NCBI GenBank assembly: GCA_951812995.1
Contig: CATOTD010000002.1
Coordinates: 627,468-691,467 of the forward strand
DNA from: an uncultured Gammaproteobacteria bacterium
GTDB taxonomy: Bacteria > Pseudomonadota > Gammaproteobacteria > Eutrophobiales > Eutrophobiaceae
DNA length: 64,000 nucleotides
Direction of reading: 5' to 3'
Part shown: one piece after another, positions 9,078 to 19,270 of the stretch
How the letters are laid out: every line of letters starts with the position of its first letter
Position numbering within the stretch: the stretch's first letter is position 1
The notes under the pieces: generated by a model
Told to the model about the DNA's origin: nothing
Databases searched by the model: none
What the model saw: the letters and a program-made list of their open reading frames with translations, nothing else
Made by a program: the position numbers and the translations under genes

Positions 9078-10265
9078 GCTTTCGGCGATGGGAGATCCGC
9101 TTGAGGTTTTGGAGCGGCACGTTGATTTCGAAGTGTTTCGCCCAGTTCTTGTTGAAGCACTTGGCTATGGGGAACGTCCCAAAGGTGGTCGCCCGCCCTA
9201 TGATGCCGTTGTGATGTTCAAGGTGCTGGTGTTGGCCTCGATGCACAATCTGAGCGATGAGCGGATGGAGTTTCTCATTCGTGACCGTTTCAGTTGGCTA
9301 CGGTTCCTGGGATTTCAAATCGGGGAGCCGACACCTGATCAGAAGACGATCTGGCTTTTCAGAGAGAAGCTGACCTAGGCGGGTGTCTTCAAGGCCCTGT
9401 TTGCCGCGTTTGAAGCTCAGCTCTGCGCGCGGGGATACAAACCGACCGGCGGTCAGATTGTGGATGCCACGTTGGTCTTTGCCCCGCGCCAGCGGATGAC
9501 GAAAGAAGAGAAAGCGCGCGCCAAGGCAGGTGAGGCTGCGTCTGACATCTGGCCCGATGATCTGTCCAAGGCAGCGCAGAAAGACATCGATGCGCGTTGG
9601 ACGGTCAAGTATTCAAAGGCCAAGACGACCAAGGAGGGTGAGGAGGATACTGGCCTTGTCGATATTTCGGTTCCGCACTTTGGGTACAAGAACCACGTGT
9701 CCATTGATCGCAAATGGCGCTTCATCCGGGGTGAGACTGGCACGAATGCGGCTCGCTACGACGGGCATGAACTCTCCTCGGTTCTGGACGAGACAAACAG
9801 CTCGAAGGCTGTTTGGGCCGATACCGGGTACCGCTCGGCCAGGAATGAGGCTTGGCTGAAGGCGCAAGGGTACCGCTCACATATTCACCGCAAGAAACCG
9901 CGCGGCAAACCCATGGCCAGGCATATTCGTCGGGGCAACGCGACACGCTCCGCCATCCGCGCCTGTGTTCGGCTACGAGAAAGGGCCCATGGCTCTGACC
10001 ATCCGCTCAATCGGCCAAAACCGTGCGAAGGCCCGCATGACCATGGCCAACCTGAGCTACAACTTCCGCCGTCTCATCTTCCACGAGCGACGACAGGCCA
10101 CAGCCTGACTCCGCCCAAATTCCGGAAATACCCGCCCTGGCAGTCCCAAACAGCGCAACACAGCCTCAAATACCACCGACCTTGACCTTCACACCCACTA
10201 TGCGGGTGACAACGACTGGTGCTCGCGTCAAAACCCATCCAGAATCAGCGTTGTTCGAGGTATCC
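8967..10265 (+). mobile_element. IS5-1 copy A (IS5 family)
   Basis: A 1.3-kb IS5-family element. The left end GGAAGCCTCTAAAAACCG and the right end (reverse complement GGATACCTCGAACAACGC) form imperfect inverted repeats. The flanks differ: the left is IS256-1 end in minus orientation and the right is an internal IS256-1 segment in plus orientation, with no target duplication. This copy therefore sits at a rearranged junction rather than at a clean insertion. Confidence 0.85.
9034..10108 (+). pseudogene. IS5-1 transposase, copy A (amber and frameshift)
   Basis: The ATG at 9034 follows GGGAGG by 9 bp. The N-terminal DUF772-type domain runs 'GLFDLTDHLARLSAMGDPL' to 'FREKLT', then a TAG (9376-9378) replaces the CAG found in copies C and E. 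The middle DDE part ('QIVDATLVFAPRQR', 'HFGYKNHVSID', 'AVWADTGYRS') is readable after the stop. Near 9960 the frame shifts, and the natural C-terminus 'FGYEKGPMALTIRSIGQ' to the stop at 10106-10108 lies in another frame. The missing stretch would hold the catalytic Glu of the IS5 R(3)E(6)K signature. Inactive. Confidence 0.88.
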
Positions 10266-10617
10266 AGTTATCGAGTGTAGCGGATTGGCTGGGTAGTGCA
10301 TGGAAGAGACCCTGACGTATTATCGGTTCCCAGCAGAGCACTGGATTCGCATTCGGACTAACAATCCTTTGGAGCGGATCATCCGAGAAATCAGGCGGCG
10401 AACACGAGTAGTGGGAGCATTCCCGGATGGCAACTCGGCGTTGATGCTTTGTGCGGCAAGGCTTAGACACATCGCGGGGAGCTAGTGGGGAACGCGGACA
10501 TATCTGAACATGGATTTGCTCCAAGAGATGGATAAAGAAAAGGACTTTCAGATCGCGTAACAACCAGATTTAAGGGAAAGCCAAATCAGAAAGTGCGAGA
10601 GATTATTGACACTACCC
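10266..10617 (+). mobile_element. IS256-1 3' fragment
   Basis: Matches the last ~350 bp of the IS256-1 element at 34303-35672. The readable part encodes 'EETLTYYRFPAEHWIRIRT', 'NNPLERIIREIRRRT' and 'ALMLCAARLRHIAGS', then a TAG and in the same frame 'WGTRTYLNMDLLQEMDKE' ending at TAA (10558-10560). It carries the same one-base deletion before 'EETL' and the same TAG as the larger copy. It ends at the terminal repeat (GACACTACC, 10609-10617), which is joined directly to an inverted piece of another IS256-1. Confidence 0.85.
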
Positions 10618-10910
10618 AGACCGGTAGTCTTTGCGCGTCTCAGTGCGTGCATATCGATCAGCACCCACCAGCGCATCAGCCTCAGCGTCCAGAATCTGGT
10701 TGCGGGTGTCTTCCACAGTCTTCAGTACCACTTTGTTGAGATGGCCATGCAGTTCCTGTTCATCAATAGGGACTACGTTGTTCAAGTGCTTGCTTGTATC
10801 ATCGCTCATGGCGACTCTTCTCCTGGTCAAATAAATGGTTATGTCACTTTTTATTTAACCAGATAAAGGAAAACCGCCTCTTCATATTTGCGAAAGATAA
10901 TTTATGTTAT
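10618..10910 (-). mobile_element. IS256-1 5' fragment, inverted
   Basis: Reverse complement of the left end of IS256-1: the terminal repeat near 10893-10910 (GATAATTTATGTTAT), leader, ribosome-binding site, and the first ~65 codons of the transposase ('MSDDTSKHLNNVVPIDEQE' to 'ARTETRKDYRSG'). It is cut at codon ~65 by the terminus of the neighbouring 3' fragment. This looks like one IS256-1 copy inserted into another in opposite orientation, followed by deletion. Confidence 0.85.
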
Positions 10911-11090
10911 CCATTAGCCTTGCTGGATCAGTTTGAAGGTATTTTATATGCACGGCACCTGGTTACTATTGAAGGCTACGCCCAAGCCGCGTTTGCCTAC
11001 GTCATAAAAGATAGATACAAGACGTGTTTGGAAAATAAAGAATGGCGTATTGATGAATGTAGACGGCAGGATCTTGCAATATTCAATTAA
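10911..11090 (+). pseudogene. 3' remnant of an unrecognised gene
   Basis: The open frame from the IS256-1 end to TAA at 11088-11090 encodes about 59 residues, including 'LLDQFEGILYARHLVTIEGY' and 'KTCLENKEWRIDECRRQDLA'. The composition looks like protein. The start is lost to the insertion element. It converges with slmA, and the two stop codons overlap at 11087-11090. No family was recognised. Confidence 0.35.
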
Positions 11091-11707
11091 GAAGCCTCGG
11101 TTTTTTTGCATGGCACTTCTCTAAATAATCCGCCTTTCAATACAATCCACTGATCATGCCAATGTTCAGTAGGTTTTTTTGTAAAGGAGCTACGCACAAA
11201 TCGCGACATCTTGCCTTCAGTATAGGTCAACATTTGATTGGTAGCGGCCTCAAGATTGCTGATGGCCCGGGTGCCATCACTCAAATTGGCCTCGCGTAAT
11301 ATTTGCCGCAATGTTGTCTCCAGGCGTTCAAAATATTGCGTTACCCGTGCATGCAATCGCTCATTTTCGCCAAGTAAGGCATCGCCGATAAGAATGCGGG
11401 TTATACCCGGGTTTTTTTCAGAAAAGCCCAATATTAATAGAATAATTTTTTCGCAACGGACCGCTGCATCCGTTTCATTATTGATAATTTTATTGGCTAA
11501 GCCAAAGACTGATTCTTCAGCGAAATCAATTAATGCCTCAAACATCTTTGCCTTACTGGAAAAATGTCGATACAAGGCGGCTTCTGACACACCAACTGCA
11601 CTGGCAAGATTAGCTGTCGTAATCCTAAGCCCTGGCTTGGTTTCCAATTCACTGGCCAATACTTCGAGGATATGTTGGCGTCTGTTGGGTTTTGAAGTGG
11701 CTGTCAT
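11087..11707 (-). CDS. slmA: SlmA, nucleoid occlusion factor (TetR family)
   Basis: A 206-residue TetR-fold DNA-binding protein that blocks FtsZ ring assembly over the nucleoid. The N-terminal helix-turn-helix covers about residues 27-52 ('TANLASAVGVSEAALYRHF'), and family-specific stretches 'PNRRQHILEVLASELE' and 'NPGITRILIGDALLGENERL' follow. The C-terminus 'WILKGGLF'-type motif is present as 'WIVLKGGLFREV'. It lies 13 bp downstream of argB and is probably cotranscribed with it, part of the widespread coaBC-dut-algC-argB-slmA cluster. Confidence 0.95.
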   Translation of the reverse strand: MTATSKPNRRQHILEVLASELETKPGLRITTANLASAVGVSEAALYRHFSSKAKMFEALIDFAEESVFGLANKIINNETDAAVRCEKIILLILGFSEKNPGITRILIGDALLGENERLHARVTQYFERLETTLRQILREANLSDGTRAISNLEAATNQMLTYTEGKMSRFVRSSFTKKPTEHWHDQWIVLKGGLFREVPCKKTEAS

Positions 11708-11720
11708 CTTGTCTTCTTAG

Positions 11721-12638
<918 letters not shown>

Positions 12639-12669
12639 TCATTTCTTAAACATTGGGTTTTATGTAAAA

Positions 12670-12685
12670 CACCCGCGCGAGGGTG
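12670..12685 (-). terminator. Hairpin upstream of argB
   Basis: CACCC/GGGTG inverted repeat (12670-12674 and 12681-12685) with a 6-base GC-rich loop. On the minus strand it is followed by TTTT. It could end transcription arriving from the algC side or act in the argB leader. The stem is short, so confidence is modest. Confidence 0.35.
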
Positions 12686-12806
12686 CTTGAACTTTAAGTG
12701 TTATGACAATTAAAAAGGGAATTATATACTTTACTCCAACTTCACTACAAAATACAAACACAATGATTTGTTAGTTTTTTCAAGTAACAAGCTCACCATG
12801 CTCACC

Positions 12807-13128
12807 TGTTACCTTATGCAATTTTTCAATTGCACTCCATTTTGGGTTAAACCATCTTTTCTTGTCTTTCGTTTGCACGCAACGACAATAAAAAGGTTTT
12901 TATCGGTTTTTTATCTTTGTTGAATACTGCAATATCAAGCGGATACTCTTTTTTGGTATCAGATGGCCTTACTTTTACACGCCACTGTGGTCGTGTTTGT
13001 AATTGTTCTTTGGGGTATCCGTAATCTTCGACAAGTGTTTCGGAAAAGACTTGTACTGCTTCTACTTCTTCTGGCGTAGCTTTTACTTCTTCACCACTTA
13101 TATAGTCTTTGATGTAACCTTCTCTCAT
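12807..13128 (-). pseudogene. HsdR-type N-terminal domain remnant (restriction-modification)
   Basis: From ATG at 13126-13128 the frame reads 'MREGYIKDYISGEEVKATPE' and 'VEDYGYPKEQLQTRPQWRVK', the start of type I restriction proteins or methylases with an N-terminal HSDR_N-type nuclease domain. After 'DIAVFNKDK' the frame is lost, but one frame over reads 'NLFIVVACKRKTRKDGL'. This is the family's PD-(D/E)xK core, with the expected Glu before Cys-Lys replaced by Ala. So there is a frameshift, a damaged active site and loss of the remaining gene. The upstream in-frame ATG at 13147-13149 is an unlikely start. It abuts the IS1595 element at about 13150. Confidence 0.7.
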
Positions 13129-13168
13129 TATCGTCCTGTATATCCGCATTCTATTTCCATTGCTTTGC

Positions 13169-14100
13169 TCATGCTAGCACCTCGCGATAGGTAATCCGTT
13201 TACCTATCGCGTTGCTTATAAGTGATTCTATACGTTGATTGGTTGGTAACTTACATGGTCCGTTATTCAGTCTAAAAGTCACTTCGTTCACATAGCGATG
13301 TAAGTGTTTGGTGCTGGCATGAGGCCATACCCCATACAGACCGCGTTTGAGTAAAGCCCAGACACTTTCAATGCTATTGGTATGAATGTTGTTTGAACCC
13401 ACATATTCTCCCGCACTATGGGTTACCGTACCATGCTGATAAGCAGACTGTAAATGCTGATATGACCTGTGTTCATCTGTGTAAATGGTGGCCCCATATT
13501 CCACTGAACAGCCAATCTCTTTGTGCAGGGTCGGTATATCAGTTGATGGGATAGGCTTAGCCCTTGTGCGGCCACCGCGCTCACGCATTCCGACCACTAC
13601 CTGCTTGCCAGCTACGCCACGGCCTGCGCGGACTTTCTTGTGTTTGTGTTTGTTATGTTCCTTCCCACCGATATAGGTCTCATCAATCTCAACAATGCCA
13701 GAAAGTAAATTATCTGTATTATCGTTACAGGTTTCACGAATGCGGGCCTGCATAAACCAGGCGGTCTTTTGAGTTACTCCAATTTGTTTAGATAACTGCA
13801 AGCTAGATATGCCCTTGCGCGAGGTGACAGTTAAGTAAATAGCATATAGCCATTTATGTAGTGGAACATGAGAACGTTCAAAGATAGTGCCGGTTCTCAC
13901 CGTAAACTCACTCTTACAGTCCCGGCATAAGTAATATCCTGTCCGCTTTCCTTTGCGCGGGGTAATACGCTTAAATTCCCCACAATGAGGACAGGATATG
14001 TAATCTCCCCAGCGCGTTGTCCCTCAAAATACAATCTAGCGGCTTCAGCATCCGGAAACTGGCGAAATAACTCAAATGTGGATATGGTATTGTCTTTCAT
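13169..14100 (-). pseudogene. IS1595-family transposase (type 1), frameshifted
   Basis: An IS1595/ISXO2-like transposase in two frames. The start 'MKDNTISTFELFRQFPDAEA' (14100) runs to about 14015. Then a one-base slip leads to the zinc-ribbon 'CPHCGEFKRITPRKGKRTGY' and 'CRDCKSEFTVRTGTIF', continuing to TGA at 13169-13171. The DDE-type landmarks are present: 'VEIDETYIGGKEHN', 'TDEHRSYQHL' and 'NSIESVWALLKRGLYG'. Only the N-terminal frameshift is obvious, so this is a recently inactivated copy. It sits between the restriction remnant and algC. Confidence 0.85.
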
Positions 14101-14176
14101 TGATGCCCCTCCGTTTTATTGCATTTTTATGTTAGATTATATGGGTTATTTATTGGAGTCAAGTATATAATTCCCA

Positions 14177-16669
14177 TTAAAAAGGTAGATCAACCGAGAT
14201 AATAGACTGTATCGCTGTACGAAATTCGGACTTTATGCGTTCCAGTGCCGCTTCATTTTCTCCCTCAAACCGCAAGATAATGTTGGGTGATGTATTGGAT
14301 GGTCGCGCCAACCCCCAGCCATCATCAAACTCAATACGCAATCCATCAATGTCGATGATTTCTGCATCTAACCTGGTTATTCTATCTGCCAATTCTTCCA
14401 TAAAACCAACATGCTGATCTTCAGATAGGGGTATTCTTAATTCAGGTGTAGCGACACCGCCTGGTAACGCCGCGAATAATGCTGTCGGCGTTTTTCCGGC
14501 ATTTGTAAATATCTCGATGAAGCGGGCGGCGGCATACAACGCATCATCAAATCCGTACCAACGTTCTTTAAAAAAGAGATGACCGCTCATCTCGCCCGCT
14601 AATGGCGCATCAAACGCTTTCATTTTACTCTTAATAAGAGAATGCCCCGTTTTCGACATCAACGGTTTACCACCGTTGCTTTCAATGATGGATTTAAGGT
14701 GGCGACTACACTTCACATCAAAAATAATCGTAGCATCCGGATTGCGCGAAAGAACATCTTTAGCCAATAACATAAGTTGTCGATCCGGCCAGATGATGTT
14801 GCCCACGGCATCAACAATACCTAATCGGTCGCCATCACCATCGAACGCAAAACCAATATCAGCATCTTCTGCTTTGACTTTATCAATTAAATCTTGCAGA
14901 TTTTCAGGCTGGCTGGGATCAGGGTGATGGTTTGGAAACCCGCCATCAATGTCGCAATACATTGCAACGACATCATGGCCGATGGCATTCAGCAGTTGCG
15001 GTGCCAGGATGCCAGCAACGCCATTGCCACAATCAACAACGATCTTCAGCGCAGCACCTGCGGCGGGCGCAATATCTTCTGTTATGCGCTGTATATAGTC
15101 GGCCGCAATATCGACATGGCGCAACCCGCCGACCCCCGTTGCATGGGTTCTCGAGGTCGTACGCTGTTTAATCTCTTGTATGTCATCACCGCTTAGCGTA
15201 CTGCCGGCCAGCATCATTTTCAGTCCATTATATGTAGCCGCGTTGTGGCTACCGGTCACCATGACACCACTGCCTGTTTTAAGGTGATGCGTGGCAAAAT
15301 ACAGCACTGGCGTTGGCACCATGCCAATATCAATCACATCCCGCCCGGTACTGCGTAAACCTTTTATCAAGGCATCACAAAGCGCTGGACTGGAATCTCT
15401 GCCATCACGCGCAACGACCATACTCTGTTGATCACGTTCATGCGCCATCGTACCGAGTGCTCTTGCAATCTCATATACGGCTGTGTCGGTTAATGACTCA
15501 CCCACTATCCCACGAATATCATAGGCACGGAAAATAACGGGGGCTATTTCCAGCGGCGCAGGGCGCTTAGTCGTCTCTTCTGATCCCGTGCTTATATCAA
15601 GTATGTCGGACTGATCTTGATCTATATCAGTCTCACGCAAAGAAGCACTCATCTGCGTATTAGAAAACAATGCTTGTGATAAAGGTTTTAGATGGGCTGT
15701 AGCCCGACTCGCTTTTGGGAGATGTGAGGTTATATGCTCAATACCCGCATGGGCACCTTCTGCAATGGCCCGTACTGCACCTTCGTACGTAATTAGCGCT
15801 GCTTTAGCAGCAGTGGATTCACGGGTTTTTTTCATGGCGATAAAATACGCAACACCGATCAGCAATAATAGGCAAATAATCGGTATTATCGGTAGACCAG
15901 AGGCAGTTGATCTATTCGCTACTGATCTATCCGCTACACCAGGCCAATAGGTAATTGTCCAGGCAGTATCAGCCACACCCGCCGTCGCGGCATGACCTTG
16001 CCGGTGTTCAACATCACCCATCTTCGCGAGGACTAATGTTTGATCAGCAACACGCTCGGTCAGCTCAACATAACCATGATCCATGGCCAGGCCGCCAAGC
16101 ATGCTATCGAACAGGCGCAAGTCCATACTCAAGTGTAATAAACCAATCAGCGCAGGCCTACTATTAACGACCTGTTCTACCAGCACAATGTGTTGATTGA
16201 CCGTTCCCAACAGATGCGCTTCTGGATTGATTTGGCTTGTCAGACGGGCTTTTTTTAGCATCTCCAGCGAGGCATAACTTAATGCCGGGATCTGATCATT
16301 AAGCGTCGTAGCATTTGGTTTTAGGTAGCGTAATTGCAAAGCGTGATCGAATAATGATTGTTTTTCTGCGGCTGCTGCCTGTAAGGCTTCATCGTCTACG
16401 CCCTGTTGAAAAATGGCAATGGTTTGTTCGTCTTCAGCGATGGCGGTTAATGTTTGTTTTAATTGATCCAGATGCGTTTGCACCTGTCGTGCAATGCTGT
16501 GCGCCATAGTTTCTGTTATGGCCTCATTTTCAGTATCAGCAAAAACCGTCGGGATCACACTCCAACTGCCAACTATGATTGGCGTAGCCAGCACGTAAAT
16601 CAGTAGCATCAACGCCTTACAGCGAGTGCGCCGACTAAATTGACGATGAGCAACCGGATCATCAATCAT
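14177..16669 (-). CDS. algC: AlgC-type phosphomannomutase/phosphoglucomutase with membrane N-terminal domain
   Basis: An 830-residue fusion. The N-terminus has two membrane segments (about 17-38 and 255-275) enclosing a ~210-residue extracytoplasmic sensor-like region. The C-terminal ~460 residues are an alpha-D-phosphohexomutase that interconverts mannose or glucose 6- and 1-phosphates for nucleotide-sugar synthesis. Catalytic landmarks are 'FRAYDIRGIVGE', the phosphoserine loop 'VMVTGSHNAATYNG', the metal loop 'FAFDGDGDRLGIVD', the sugar loop 'GEMSGHLFFKERW' and the phosphate loop 'RPSNTSPNI'. The active-site Pro common after TGSHN is Ala. The long form occurs in Pseudomonas-like AlgC. It is followed upstream by dut and coaBC. 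Confidence 0.93.
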   Translation of the reverse strand: MIDDPVAHRQFSRRTRCKALMLLIYVLATPIIVGSWSVIPTVFADTENEAITETMAHSIARQVQTHLDQLKQTLTAIAEDEQTIAIFQQGVDDEALQAAAAEKQSLFDHALQLRYLKPNATTLNDQIPALSYASLEMLKKARLTSQINPEAHLLGTVNQHIVLVEQVVNSRPALIGLLHLSMDLRLFDSMLGGLAMDHGYVELTERVADQTLVLAKMGDVEHRQGHAATAGVADTAWTITYWPGVADRSVANRSTASGLPIIPIICLLLLIGVAYFIAMKKTRESTAAKAALITYEGAVRAIAEGAHAGIEHITSHLPKASRATAHLKPLSQALFSNTQMSASLRETDIDQDQSDILDISTGSEETTKRPAPLEIAPVIFRAYDIRGIVGESLTDTAVYEIARALGTMAHERDQQSMVVARDGRDSSPALCDALIKGLRSTGRDVIDIGMVPTPVLYFATHHLKTGSGVMVTGSHNAATYNGLKMMLAGSTLSGDDIQEIKQRTTSRTHATGVGGLRHVDIAADYIQRITEDIAPAAGAALKIVVDCGNGVAGILAPQLLNAIGHDVVAMYCDIDGGFPNHHPDPSQPENLQDLIDKVKAEDADIGFAFDGDGDRLGIVDAVGNIIWPDRQLMLLAKDVLSRNPDATIIFDVKCSRHLKSIIESNGGKPLMSKTGHSLIKSKMKAFDAPLAGEMSGHLFFKERWYGFDDALYAAARFIEIFTNAGKTPTALFAALPGGVATPELRIPLSEDQHVGFMEELADRITRLDAEIIDIDGLRIEFDDGWGLARPSNTSPNIILRFEGENEAALERIKSEFRTAIQSIISVDLPF

Positions 16670-16689
16670 TAATTCTTTCCTCTATATTT

Positions 16690-17145
16690 TTATGACACGC
16701 CTGTGTGACCGAATCCACCCTCACCTCTAGTCGTCTCTGGAAATGAATCCACGTCTTCAAACTCCGCTTGCACGACAGGAACAATGACCATCTGCGCAAT
16801 CCTGTCCCCTGGGTTGATGGTAAATGACAAACTACTACGGTTCCAGCATGAGACCTGGATTTCACCCTGGTAATCTGAATCAATCAGCCCCGTTAAATTG
16901 CCAAGCACGATGCCATGTTTATGACCCAATCCAGAACGTGGCAACAACAGGGCCGCATAAGCATGGTCGGCAATATGAATCGCAAAACCCGCCGGAATCA
17001 TTACGCTCTCGTCAGGTTTTATCGCTATTGGCTTATCAATGCAAGCACATAAATCAAACCCGGCAGCACCAGGTGTTTTATAGTCAGGCATTGGGAATGT
17101 CTTGCCTAAACGCCTGTCAATGAGCTTTCTGTGTATTTTTTTCAT
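16690..17145 (-). CDS. dut: dUTP diphosphatase
   Basis: About 151 residues from ATG at 17145 (an earlier ATG at 17160 would add five residues). It hydrolyses dUTP to dUMP as a cytosolic homotrimer. The five trimeric-dUTPase motifs are visible, including '[10 protein letters not shown]', '[13 protein letters not shown]', '[13 protein letters not shown]', 'PGDRIAQMV' and the C-terminal arm '[11 protein letters not shown]'. The start overlaps the end of coaBC by about 29 bp, an overlap typical of the dfp-dut pair. The gap to algC is only 20 bp. Confidence 0.95.
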   Translation of the reverse strand: MKKIHRKLIDRRLGKTFPMPDYKTPGAAGFDLCACIDKPIAIKPDESVMIPAGFAIHIADHAYAALLLPRSGLGHKHGIVLGNLTGLIDSDYQGEIQVSCWNRSSLSFTINPGDRIAQMVIVPVVQAEFEDVDSFPETTRGEGGFGHTGVS

Positions 17146-18331
17146 TATATTTATCGGCAATCAGTGTTATCAGTGTTTTAGCAATGCTGGATTTTGATGC
17201 TTGCGGTAATTGTTTGCGTTCGTTGTCCCAAAATACGGTCAAGGCGTTCATCTCGGCATCAAAGCCAAGTGCCGCGCCGACCTGATTGGCCGCGATCATA
17301 TCCAATTTTTTTGTACGCAATTTTGTCAGTGCATTAGCCTCAAGGTTCTCTGTTTCTGCTGCAAAACCGACTGTAAATGGCGGTTTATGCAAAGCGGTTA
17401 CTTCAGTTAAAATATCGGGGTTTTGCTTCAGGTTTAATGTACACAAAGCGCTGGTTTTTTTTATTTTTTGTGTGGCTATTGTCTCTAAACTGAAGTCGGC
17501 TACTGCGGCGGCAGCCACAAAAATATCGGTCTGCGTTATATTTTGCATGACCGTACTATACATTTCTGTTGCCGACAGCACATTAATGACGGTTGCACGA
17601 TCAGGCGTTGGCAAGTTTACCGGACCGGAGATGAGCGTAACTTTGGCACCCGCTTCAATCGCCGCTGTTGCAACTGCATAACCCATGCGCCCAGAGCTAC
17701 GATTACTGATATAACGCACCGGGTCTATCGCCTCGCGTGTTGGTCCGGCCGTTACCAAAAGGCGTGCGCCACGGAGCTTATTGCTGGTAAATGATTTTGC
17801 CACAAGCAACGCGATGTCTTCTGCTTCTGGCATACGCCCGGGGCCATTTTCGCCACAGGCTTGATCGCCTGCGACCGGGTCAATGATACCGATGCCGCGG
17901 GTCTTTATCTTTTCAATATTGTCTTGTGTTGCCGCATTTAACCACATCTGCTGATTCATGGCCGGGGCGAATATTATGGGTCCGGTTGCGGCAAGACAGA
18001 TCGTACTTAAAAGATCGTCGGCAAACCCATACGCTACTCGGGCTATAAAATTTGCGCTGGCCGGGGCGACCAGGATTAGATCGGCCCACCGCGCCAGATC
18101 GATATGCAACATTGCTGATTCTGTTGCCTGCGCCAACGATTCGATATGTACGGTCTTTCCCGACAGTGCCTGCATGGTGAGCGGCGTTATAAATTGACAG
18201 GCATTCTGCGTCATAACAACGCGCACATCCGCGCCATGTCGGCGTAACAGTCGCAACAACACGGCAGATTTGTAGGCTCCGATACCGCCTGTTATACCCA
18301 AGACGATACGTTTTGTGGTTAGTTGATACAT
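17117..18331 (-). CDS. coaBC: CoaBC, phosphopantothenoylcysteine synthetase/decarboxylase
   Basis: A 404-residue bifunctional flavoprotein of coenzyme A synthesis. The N-terminal CoaC decarboxylase (about 1-185) shows '[18 protein letters not shown]', the active-site His in 'LLHIDLAR'-like context, 'APAMNQQMW' and '[12 protein letters not shown]'. The C-terminal CoaB synthetase (about 190-400) shows '[18 protein letters not shown]', '[11 protein letters not shown]' and '[12 protein letters not shown]'. It is divergent from rpmB-rpmG. Both domains are complete. Confidence 0.96.
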   Translation of the reverse strand: MYQLTTKRIVLGITGGIGAYKSAVLLRLLRRHGADVRVVMTQNACQFITPLTMQALSGKTVHIESLAQATESAMLHIDLARWADLILVAPASANFIARVAYGFADDLLSTICLAATGPIIFAPAMNQQMWLNAATQDNIEKIKTRGIGIIDPVAGDQACGENGPGRMPEAEDIALLVAKSFTSNKLRGARLLVTAGPTREAIDPVRYISNRSSGRMGYAVATAAIEAGAKVTLISGPVNLPTPDRATVINVLSATEMYSTVMQNITQTDIFVAAAAVADFSLETIATQKIKKTSALCTLNLKQNPDILTEVTALHKPPFTVGFAAETENLEANALTKLRTKKLDMIAANQVGAALGFDAEMNALTVFWDNERKQLPQASKSSIAKTLITLIADKYNEKNTQKAH

Positions 18332-18474
18332 AGTTTGATTTTACATTATTCTTGTCGCAAGTGATGCACTGATTGCATAGCGGTTGGCTACCCTTGAGAT
18401 TATTCATCACAAAGGGTGCGAGAGCCAGACTTCCCGGCGGCCGCTTACCGCGACCCGCGCCTGCCGCCAAATGC

Positions 18475-18503
18475 TTGGATCTGGTATTTATTCCCTGTAC
18501 AAT
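18475..18503 (+). promoter_or_regulatory. Candidate sigma70 promoter for rpmB-rpmG
   Basis: TTGGAT (18475-18480), a 17-bp spacer and TACAAT (18498-18503) lie about 36 bp before the rpmB start. Good matches and ideal spacing between the divergent coaBC and rpmB genes. Confidence 0.55.
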
Positions 18504-18539
18504 CGTGCTCCTTTTTTATTGTGAACGATGAGCATAACT

Positions 18540-18776
18540 ATGTCACGACTATGTGAAGTAACGGGGAAAGCCCCAATGGTAGGGAATAACGTTTCTCACG
18601 CCAATAACAAAACGAAACGCCGTTTTCTGCCCAACTTGCAATCGCGCCGCTTCTGGATAGAGAGTGAAAATCGTTGGATCAGGTTGCGTGTCAGCGTACA
18701 AGGGTTGCGTATTATTGATAAAAAAGGCATTGAAAATGTCCTTGCCGACATTAAAGCCCGTCGCAAAATAGCCTGA
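18540..18776 (+). CDS. rpmB: 50S ribosomal protein L28
   Basis: A 78-residue large-subunit protein, the usual length when started at ATG 18540 ('[20 protein letters not shown]'). An upstream in-frame ATG at 18528 would add four residues and does not fit the family start. The conserved features '[18 protein letters not shown]' and '[18 protein letters not shown]' are present. It is followed 11 bp later by rpmG, the standard pair. Confidence 0.96.
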   Translation: MSRLCEVTGKAPMVGNNVSHANNKTKRRFLPNLQSRRFWIESENRWIRLRVSVQGLRIIDKKGIENVLADIKARRKIA

Positions 18777-18787
18777 GGGAATAGATT

Positions 18788-18943
18788 ATGCGTGATAAAA
18801 TCAAGCTCGTCTCATCCGCAAAAACCGGTCATTATTACACCACGACCAAGAACAAACGCACTATGCCAGATAAGTTAGAAATGAAAAAATATGATCCGGT
18901 AGTGCGGAAACATGTGTTTTATAAAGAAGCCAAGATCAAATAA
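18788..18943 (+). CDS. rpmG: 50S ribosomal protein L33
   Basis: A 51-residue protein beginning '[20 protein letters not shown]' and ending '[10 protein letters not shown]', matching the cysteine-free L33 type. It is second in the rpmB-rpmG operon and is followed at once by a strong terminator. Confidence 0.96.
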   Translation: MRDKIKLVSSAKTGHYYTTTKNKRTMPDKLEMKKYDPVVRKHVFYKEAKIK

Positions 18944-18967
18944 AAACCCGAGTTAAGCGGGTTTTTA
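18944..18967 (+). terminator. Rho-independent terminator after rpmG
   Basis: AAAACCCG and CGGGTTTTT flank a 7-base loop directly after the rpmG stop, giving a strong stem with a T run. A second hairpin, GGCACCT/AGGTGCC (18970-18989), without a T run follows. Confidence 0.85.
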
Positions 18968-19002
18968 TTGGCACCTCATTCAAGGTGCCTGAAACGACTG
19001 GA

Positions 19003-19135
19003 TTATGACGGTATCTTCATATTATCGATGCCAGGACGATCTGGCGTGGTATCAGACCTTTGCACAAAAATCGTATATCCCGGCAATGGTTCAATGTTTA
19101 GCCACTGTGGTGACTGCTGATTCTTATTGCCCTTA
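19003..19135 (-). pseudogene. C-terminal remnant of an unrecognised gene
   Basis: The minus-strand open frame ending at TAA (19003-19005) encodes about 43 plausible residues, such as 'SPQWLNIEPLPGYTIFVQRS' and 'TPDRPGIDNMKIPS'. Its upstream part meets the GntR fragment on the other strand near 19140, which marks a junction. No family recognised. It may be chance, though the proline- and aspartate-rich C-terminus looks coded. Confidence 0.25.
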
Positions 19136-19138
19136 GTG

Positions 19139-19270
19139 TCGGGTTCGGCTGGGCCGAAAATAAGCAAACCTGTTTTGGCACATAAGTTTGGCATTAGTCG
19201 CGGCCCTTTGCGTGAGGCCTTGAGTCGACTGGAAGCCTGCAATTTGATTGAGCGAAAACCTAATATTGGG
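19139..19270 (+). pseudogene. GntR-family regulator, winged-helix fragment
   Basis: The plus strand reads 'KISKPVLAHKFGISRGPLRE' followed by 'ALSRLEACNLIERKPNIGS'. This is the recognition helix and wing of a GntR transcriptional regulator (FadR/PrpR-like). The start and the whole effector-binding domain are missing. The 3' side is cut by the terminal repeat of IS256-3 at 19271. Only about 44 residues remain, so it cannot function. Confidence 0.65.

Noticed and set aside
17913..18470. Minus-strand open frame of 185 codons upstream of and overlapping coaBC
   Set aside because: Out-of-frame shadow of coaBC, and its start lies in the rpmB promoter region.
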